Of a stretch of 64,000 nt of DNA, positions 59,241 to 64,000 are shown piece by piece. The position numbers and the translations under genes are program-made. The stretch spans positions 206,900 to 270,899 of the forward strand of contig NZ_BSSU01000004.1 of NCBI RefSeq assembly GCF_030161415.1, written 5' to 3'. The stretch's first letter is position 1. Each line of letters begins with the position of its first letter. The notes under the pieces were generated by a model, which worked only from the letters and a program-made list of their open reading frames with translations, was not told the origin of the DNA and made no database searches. This stretch comes from Thalassotalea eurytherma. GTDB lineage: Bacteria; Pseudomonadota; Gammaproteobacteria; Enterobacterales; Alteromonadaceae.

Positions 59241-60166
59241 TGGCTATTTTAGTTTACGTAGAGCACGATAACAGCGAATTAAAAGCTGATACATTGAAAA
59301 CAGTTGCTGCTGCACAAGCAATTGGCGGCGATATTGATTTATTAGTAGCGGGTCACAACTGTCAAGCAGTTGTCGATGCTGCGGCTACTGTAAGCGGTGT
59401 TAATAAGGTATTAGTTGCTGACAATGCAGCGTATGAACACCAATTAGCAGAAAACGTTAGTGCATTAGTTTTAGAGCTTGCTGGCGACTATGAGCATATT
59501 TTATCGACCGCATTAAGCGTTGGTAAAAACTTTATGCCACGTGTTGCTGCGTTATTAGACGTTGCTCAAGTATCGGATATCATTGGTGTTGAATCAGCAG
59601 ATACCTTTGTACGCCCTATCTACGCAGGTAATGCAATTGCGACAGTACAAAGTTTAGATACCAAGAAAGTCATTACGGTTCGTGCGACTGCATTTGACGC
59701 AGTAGCAACAGACGGTAGCGCAGAAGTCGTTGCTTTATCAAATGCAACAGACGCTGGTATTTCAGCACATGTAAGTGATGAGTTAACAGAATCAGAGCGT
59801 CCAGACCTCGGTGCTGCATCAGTTGTAATCTCTGGTGGTCGTGGTATGCAAAACGGTGATAACTTTAAGTTACTTGAAGGTATTGCTGACAAATTAGGCG
59901 CTGCAATTGGTGCATCACGAGCAGCTGTTGACGCTGGCTTTGTACCTAATGATATGCAAGTTGGCCAAACAGGTAAAATCGTAGCACCTGACCTATACAT
60001 TGCGGTAGGTATCAGTGGTGCTATTCAACATTTAGCCGGCATGAAAGACTCAAAGATTATTGTTGCAATCAACAAAGATCCTGAAGCCCCTATTTTCCAA
60101 GTTGCTGATTACGGTTTAGTGGCCGATTTATTCGACACATTACCTGAATTAGAAAGCAAACTATAA
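59240..60166 (+). CDS. etfA: Electron transfer flavoprotein alpha subunit
   Basis: 308 residues. FAD-binding partner of EtfB. C-terminal FAD domain with ISGGRGMQNGDNFKLLEG, GASRAAVDAGFVPNDMQVGQ (Arg/Ser contacts), and the signature LYIAVGISGAIQHLAGM near residue 255. Followed by a clear terminator. Confidence 0.97.
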   Translation: MAILVYVEHDNSELKADTLKTVAAAQAIGGDIDLLVAGHNCQAVVDAAATVSGVNKVLVADNAAYEHQLAENVSALVLELAGDYEHILSTALSVGKNFMPRVAALLDVAQVSDIIGVESADTFVRPIYAGNAIATVQSLDTKKVITVRATAFDAVATDGSAEVVALSNATDAGISAHVSDELTESERPDLGAASVVISGGRGMQNGDNFKLLEGIADKLGAAIGASRAAVDAGFVPNDMQVGQTGKIVAPDLYIAVGISGAIQHLAGMKDSKIIVAINKDPEAPIFQVADYGLVADLFDTLPELESKL

Positions 60167-60181
60167 AAGATTATAGCTTTC

Positions 60182-60209
60182 AAAAGCCACCGACAACGGT
60201 GGCTTTTTT
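60182..60209 (+). terminator. etfBA terminator
   Basis: AAAAGCCACCG-ACAA-CGGTGGCTTTTTT. Confidence 0.92.
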
Positions 60210-60297
60210 ATATCCTATACTTAAGTATCACAGCGCAACATTGACATTGTTAAAGAAATCCATCAAGGTGCGCAAAAAAATTCAACGGGTAGCGATC

Positions 60298-60618
60298 ATG
60301 CAGCACGATAATAACCTCGTCTATTCAACCGAATCAGGCCGAATAAAAGAAGAAAAAAGTCAAACGGTTACACCAAGTGATGGTTTTGCAAAAGTACGTA
60401 GAGAAACTAAAGGCCGCAAAGGAAAAGGTGTTATGACCATTTCCGGCTTGGGCTTAGATGCTAAAGGTTTAAAAGATCTCGCAAGCAAACTAAAGAAAAC
60501 GTGTGGTTGTGGCGGTAGCGTTGTTGGCGAAACAATTGAGATTCAAGGTGACAAACGCGATCAAATAAAAGCGGTTCTTGAAAAGAATGGTTTCAACGTA
60601 AAGTTTATTGGTGGTTAA
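60298..60618 (+). CDS. yciH: SUI1/YciH-family translation initiation-like factor
   Basis: 106 residues from ATG 60298; an earlier frame start at 60199 lies within the etfA terminator and is rejected. The SUI1 domain is typical: RKGKGVMTISGLGLDAKGLK, LKKTCGCGGSVVGETIEIQG and ending GFNVKFIGG. Homolog of eIF1; in E. coli it can affect start-codon selection. Followed within 1 bp by the double receiver gene. Confidence 0.95.
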   Translation: MQHDNNLVYSTESGRIKEEKSQTVTPSDGFAKVRRETKGRKGKGVMTISGLGLDAKGLKDLASKLKKTCGCGGSVVGETIEIQGDKRDQIKAVLEKNGFNVKFIGG

Positions 60619-60619
60619 T

Positions 60620-61429
60620 ATGGTGTCTGCAGTAGAAAGTGTATCTTTATCAGACCTATCTATCTTATTGATAGAGCCATCTGATACCCAAAGAAAAATA
60701 ATTGTAAAACAGCTAAAAGCACAAGGCATTGTTGATTTAGCCGAAGCAACAACTAAGGCTCAAGCCCTAGAGATAATGAATACTCATCCTCGCGATCTAA
60801 TCGCAAGTTCAATGTATTTTGAAGATGGCAGCGCGATTGAGTTACTCAATGAAATCCGAAATCATAATGCATTATCTGATACGCCATTTATGCTTGTCAG
60901 TAGCGAAATAAAGCGAGAAAGCTTAGAAGCTTATAAACAAGCCGGTGTGGTCGCAATTTTGCCAAAACCATTTGAGTCAATGCATTTAAAAGCCGCGCTA
61001 AAGAATACGGTTGATAATCTAAATGTAGAAGAAATGGAACTAGCGCTTTTCGACGTGCATGACATTCGAGTGTTGCTAGTTGATGATAGTAATTTAGCTA
61101 GAAAACATATAAAGCGCGTTCTAAATAACCTAGGCCTAATTAAAGTTACTGAAGCAGCAGACGGACAGGAAGCTATTAATATTTTAGCGCAAGAGATGTT
61201 TGATTTAGTTGTCACCGATTACAACATGCCTGAAGTTGATGGACGAGAATTAGCTAAGTTTATTCGCAACGACTCACAACAGTCTCATCTGCCGATACTC
61301 ATGGTAACCAGTGAAAGCAATGACACCCATTTAGCTAACATCGCGCAAGATGGCGTAGACGCTCTTTGCGATAAGCCGTTTGAAACCCAATATGTTAAAA
61401 AGCTATTGTTTCAATTATTAGAGCATTAA
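60620..61429 (+). CDS. Double response-regulator receiver protein, first domain degenerate
   Basis: 269 residues from ATG 60620 (GGTGG five bases ahead; TTG 60608 overlaps yciH). Two REC domains: residues about 12-130 and about 145-268. The first reads HPRDLIASSMYFEDG, with Ser in place of the phospho-Asp and a shortened loop, yet keeps ILPKPFE. The second is complete: LLVDDSNLARK, VVTDYNMPEVDG, VTSES and DKPFE. No output domain. It probably acts by protein contact. Confidence 0.88.
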   Translation: MVSAVESVSLSDLSILLIEPSDTQRKIIVKQLKAQGIVDLAEATTKAQALEIMNTHPRDLIASSMYFEDGSAIELLNEIRNHNALSDTPFMLVSSEIKRESLEAYKQAGVVAILPKPFESMHLKAALKNTVDNLNVEEMELALFDVHDIRVLLVDDSNLARKHIKRVLNNLGLIKVTEAADGQEAINILAQEMFDLVVTDYNMPEVDGRELAKFIRNDSQQSHLPILMVTSESNDTHLANIAQDGVDALCDKPFETQYVKKLLFQLLEH

Positions 61430-61524
61430 GCGATAAGGGTCGTGCTACAAGCAGCTTGAAGGACAAATAAGTACGAATAGTTGTTAACCAATTATCAGCA
61501 CTATTTAGTCAAGTTGAAAACCAT

Positions 61525-61562
61525 AAAAAATGCCAAAACATTTTCATGTTTTGGCGTTTTTT
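61525..61562. terminator. Bidirectional terminator
   Basis: AAAAAATGCCAAAACA pairs with TGTTTTGGCGTTTTTT (one G-T pair) around TTTTCA, between convergent genes. Confidence 0.9.
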
Positions 61563-61580
61563 CAAATTACGTTAACATAG

Positions 61581-62009
61581 CTAATCGATGATAGTATCAA
61601 TAACAGATAACAACTGTGCTTTAATATCAGTAATTTTTTCCGAAGAGTAGGAGACACATGAGCTTCTTCCCCATACAGGATGGGGCCAGTCAATATCACC
61701 TTCAAAACGAACGATATGATGAACGTGTAATTGCGGGCACATATTTCCTAATGCAGCCACATTCATTTTTTTTCCTTTAAACAATTGCATCATCACTTCA
61801 CATAACATGCTTGATTCGTTTAACAGTTGTTGCTGATCTTGCCAGTCCAATTGATAAACATCATTCACATCAGCTACCCGTGGGACCAAAATACACCAAG
61901 GATGATTGGCATTATTCATTAACATGAGGTTAGATAATGGCAACTCTTTTATAAGTACAGTATCAGCTGCCAGCATTTCGTGTAATTCAAATGATGTTTG
62001 CGTTGTCAT
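61581..62009 (-). CDS. HIT-domain protein
   Basis: 142 residues. Histidine triad near residue 95 as QLHVHHIVRFEGD; the last His of the canonical HxHxH-x-x pattern is altered in spacing. LMNNANHPWCILVPRV and WQDQQQLLNE are typical of the proteobacterial diadenosine-polyphosphate-hydrolase-like branch. Starts 2 bp after the YlqF-type GTPase gene stop. Confidence 0.88.
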   Translation of the reverse strand: MTTQTSFELHEMLAADTVLIKELPLSNLMLMNNANHPWCILVPRVADVNDVYQLDWQDQQQLLNESSMLCEVMMQLFKGKKMNVAALGNMCPQLHVHHIVRFEGDIDWPHPVWGRSSCVSYSSEKITDIKAQLLSVIDTIID

Positions 62010-62011
62010 GA

Positions 62012-62947
62012 TTATTTCCTTTTATTCTTACGACCGCGACCACGCGCTTTTTTACGTGCTTCGCGCTCTGCAATTTTACTCGCTTCCAGCTCTTCGAAAT
62101 GAACTATTTCTCGCTCAATCATTTCTGGCGTTTCAAAAGAAATAGCACCTAAGGTTTTGTCACGGATTTCGTTAATTAAGATCTCTGACGCCTTATGTAA
62201 ATCTACAACACCACCACTGCGCACACAGCCTCGTTGTCGGCCTATTTCTTCAATTAGTTCTACTTCTGTGGCAGGAACTCTTTCTAGCTTATATCTATCT
62301 TGCAATCTGCTAGGATAAGCTTCTAACAAATAGTCTGCGGCAAACCACGCAATGTCTTCATGATCAAAGGCGGTATCTTTAACTGCACTAGTAATCGCTA
62401 AGCGGTAGCCACTATTTTCATTCACTATCTTAGGCCACAACATACCAGGTGTATCATACAAATAAAGCCCTTCTTCTAGGCGAATACGTTGCTGCCCTTT
62501 CGTAACAGCGGGCTCGTTACCAACTTTAGCCTTGGCTTTACCTACTAAAGTATTTATTAGGGTAGACTTACCAACATTAGGAATCCCCATAATAACGGCA
62601 TTAATCTGTTTTCCTGCTTCATCTTTATGAGGAACTAAGCTACGAATAATCGAAGGGATTGTTTTCGCGACACTTGGGTTATCCGTAGTTAACGCAATCG
62701 CTTGAACATTATGCTGACTTTTTAAATACGCTAACCATTTTTTAGTAAGCGCATCATCTGCTAAGTCAGATTTATTCAATATTTTGATTAACGGTTTATC
62801 GCCCCTAATTTCAGTGATCATTGGATTTTCACTACTGAACGGTAGCCTTGCGTCACAGACCTCTATAACCACATCGATTTGTGGCAGAATTTCTTTAATT
62901 TCTTTTTGGGCTTTATGCATGTGCCCTGGGAACCAGTTTATCGCCAT
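62012..62947 (-). CDS. ylqF: YlqF/RbgA-family circularly permuted GTPase
   Basis: 311 residues. GTPase motifs occur in permuted order: G4 LNKSDLADD near 57, then G1 GIPNVGKSTLINTL near 122, and G3 YDTPGMLWP near 172. The start MAINWFPGHMHKAQKEIKEI is diagnostic. The C-terminus is very basic (ARKKARGRGRKNKRK). In Bacillus RbgA matures the 50S subunit; a similar ribosome role is inferred. Likely cotranscribed with the HIT gene. Confidence 0.93.
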   Translation of the reverse strand: MAINWFPGHMHKAQKEIKEILPQIDVVIEVCDARLPFSSENPMITEIRGDKPLIKILNKSDLADDALTKKWLAYLKSQHNVQAIALTTDNPSVAKTIPSIIRSLVPHKDEAGKQINAVIMGIPNVGKSTLINTLVGKAKAKVGNEPAVTKGQQRIRLEEGLYLYDTPGMLWPKIVNENSGYRLAITSAVKDTAFDHEDIAWFAADYLLEAYPSRLQDRYKLERVPATEVELIEEIGRQRGCVRSGGVVDLHKASEILINEIRDKTLGAISFETPEMIEREIVHFEELEASKIAEREARKKARGRGRKNKRK

Positions 62948-63154
62948 AAAATACTTTTCACCTTAAGGTAGTTAATGAAATTTTATCAATAAACTAAAAG
63001 AATGTCTGACAAAGTTTATAGCTAAAAAATATTTAAATTAATGCTTAAATACTAAGGCAACTATATGCTATATTTGACCGATGTAAAAACTTCTCATATA
63101 GTTAGACGCCTTATACGAATAATTTCGTTTAACTTAAAAATATAGGAACGAGAA

Positions 63155-63550
63155 ATGTCGAGAAAAAATCGAGTTCATGACGTCGAAGAATCAGACGTAG
63201 ATATGACGCCAATGCTTGATATTGTATTTATCTTGCTTATTTTCTTCATTGTAACGACTTCATTCGTTAAAGAAGAAGGCTTAATGATCAGCAAGCCTGA
63301 AAAGAATAATCAACCTTCAAACCCAACACCAACTATTGTAGTTAAGATTTCAGATCAAGGTTTAATTAACTTTAATGGTAAAATGGTTGATATCGAGCGT
63401 TTACCAGCACGTATTGAAAACTTCTTAGCGAAGAATGAAACGAGCACTGCAGTTGTTATCCCTGGTGATAGCACACAGTACGAACATGTTGTAAAAGTAA
63501 TTGACCAAATTAAAACATTTAGTCAGTTAACAATTGCGATCGGTAAGTAG
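63155..63550 (+). CDS. ExbD/TolR-family protein, without adjacent ExbB
   Basis: 131 residues. N-terminal cytoplasmic VEESDVDMTPMLDIVFILLI carries the membrane-entry Asp needed for proton flow (D in PMLDIVF), one membrane helix, then a periplasmic domain from about 45 (TIVVKISDQGLINFNG). Works as the stator part for TonB- or Tol-like systems. Its 5' neighbour is the divergent GTPase gene; any ExbB partner lies outside the window or is absent. Confidence 0.9.
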   Translation: MSRKNRVHDVEESDVDMTPMLDIVFILLIFFIVTTSFVKEEGLMISKPEKNNQPSNPTPTIVVKISDQGLINFNGKMVDIERLPARIENFLAKNETSTAVVIPGDSTQYEHVVKVIDQIKTFSQLTIAIGK

Positions 63551-63570
63551 TTACCGTATTAAAATTAGAA

Positions 63571-63594
63571 AAGCCCGGCTAAGTCGGGTTTTTT
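63571..63594 (+). terminator. ExbD gene terminator
   Basis: CCCGGCT-A-AGTCGGG with one G-T pair, followed by TTTTTT. Confidence 0.8.
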
Positions 63595-63843
63595 ATGCCT
63601 ACAGAATTCTCACATCACTTCAACATCCTATTAAGCTCTACAGGAGCATACAGAGAACTTACCTACGTTAGGTTGTTTATGGTAACGCCTACCCACTAAC
63701 AATGAATACCGTTCTCCTAAGAACGCTCACGCTTATAGATATCGTCTTGCTAATATACTGTAAGGTAGTCTCTAAAACTAAATAAAAATCGCATGAGACA
63801 CGCTATTCTTTAACGCACTGCATAGGTTGCAAACATTAAACGC
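63595..63843. other. Gap with small hairpin only
   Basis: CGTTCT-CCTA-AGAACG at 63710-63725 and ACCTA-CGT-TAGGT near 63661 are small perfect hairpins. No ORF, tRNA or promoter I can support. Confidence 0.5.
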
Positions 63844-64000
63844 GGATTGCGGCCTAACAGTCTGGGGCTGAGTCATACCGACGAAGGTCAGTATATCAAC
63901 ACATAACCGAATCAAAAGAGATTGCGGCCTGCGCCACAATGACTGGCAGAGACTGAGTCATATCGACGAAGGACTTTATCCTTTGGTCATACTGACGAAA
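63844..64000. repeat. Second cluster of GAAG-loop palindromes, running off the window
   Basis: ATACCGAC-GAAG-GTCAGTAT at 63875-63894 and ATTGCGGC-CTGC-GCCACAAT at 63921-63940 are near-perfect; GGATTGCGGCC at 63844 is a half copy, and diverged GTCATATCGACGAAGGAC and GTCATACTGACGAA copies follow at 63957 and 63983. Same GTCAT/GAAG design as at 15.5 kb. Confidence 0.78.

Noticed and set aside
59620..60000. 126-residue minus-strand ORF inside etfA
   Set aside because: Ala/Ser/Pro-rich shadow of etfA.

Overview
The window is a gammaproteobacterial chromosome segment, most likely from a marine member of the Alteromonadales (Colwellia/Thalassotalea-like). Three things point there: the AT-rich base use, the gene neighbourhoods (pilT-pilU/yggS/proC/yggT, rdgB/hemW/tadA/mltF/purL, thrABC with an attenuator, pyrG/eno, etfBA opposite ETF-QO) and the abundance of c-di-GMP and receiver proteins. 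The genus is an inference; there is no rRNA or tRNA gene here to settle it. I saw no phage, transposase, CRISPR array or toxin cassette; the segment is mostly core housekeeping.

Layout. 1-1.9 kb: a truncated VOC protein divergent from a LysR regulator, and a sugar O-acetyltransferase. 1.9-9.6 kb: type IV pilus retraction ATPases, then yggS-proC-yggT-DUF4426 and rdgB-hemW-tadA. 9.6-15.5 kb: mltF divergent from purL. 15.4-15.9 kb: a patch of palindromic and tandem repeats. 15.9-31.9 kb: mixed single genes (hydrolase-like, nitroreductase, RraB-like, pseudouridine synthase, GAF, plant-type DapA, CinA, FapA/DUF342, YggN-like, M3 peptidase, 2-hydroxyacid dehydrogenase, FAD oxidoreductase, GNAT). 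31.9-36.8 kb: the threonine operon thrL-thrA-thrB-thrC on the minus strand, with a leader peptide and attenuator. 36.9-43.1 kb: signalling genes (receiver, CheC-like, PAS-GGDEF; GGDEF-EAL) with a YgjP-like protease and SOS-type yebG between them. 43.1-51.3 kb: a complete molybdenum cofactor and molybdate-uptake cluster, moeA divergent from moaA-mobA-moaBCDE-modABC-moeB. 51.3-56 kb: a secreted cyclophilin with a GlyGly-CTERM-like tail, DUF4202, pyrG and eno. 56-60.2 kb: ETF-QO divergent from etfBA, with two PsrA-like operators between them. 60.2-63.6 kb: yciH, a double receiver protein, a HIT protein, a YlqF-type GTPase and an ExbD. The window ends in another patch of the repeat family found at 15.5 kb.

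Links between genes. The Moco cluster holds almost every step from GTP to molybdopterin and molybdate insertion plus the ABC importer; a probable Moco-type RNA leader and a perfect palindrome precede moaA. The thr leader encodes a Thr/Ile-rich peptide followed by a terminator hairpin, the classical attenuation layout. ETF and ETF-QO together carry electrons from acyl-CoA dehydrogenases to ubiquinone, and their shared operators fit fatty-acid control.

The least explained items are two or three very small ORFs with good ribosome binding sites, the GAAG/CTTC palindrome family, the long structured gap between eno and ETF-QO, the plant-type DapA with its unknown neighbours, and the DUF342 protein paired with an unknown 108-residue protein. 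I found no clear new multi-gene defence or metabolic system. Start codons were moved from the longest possible reading frame where ribosome binding sites or family alignments favoured an internal start; each such case is stated.
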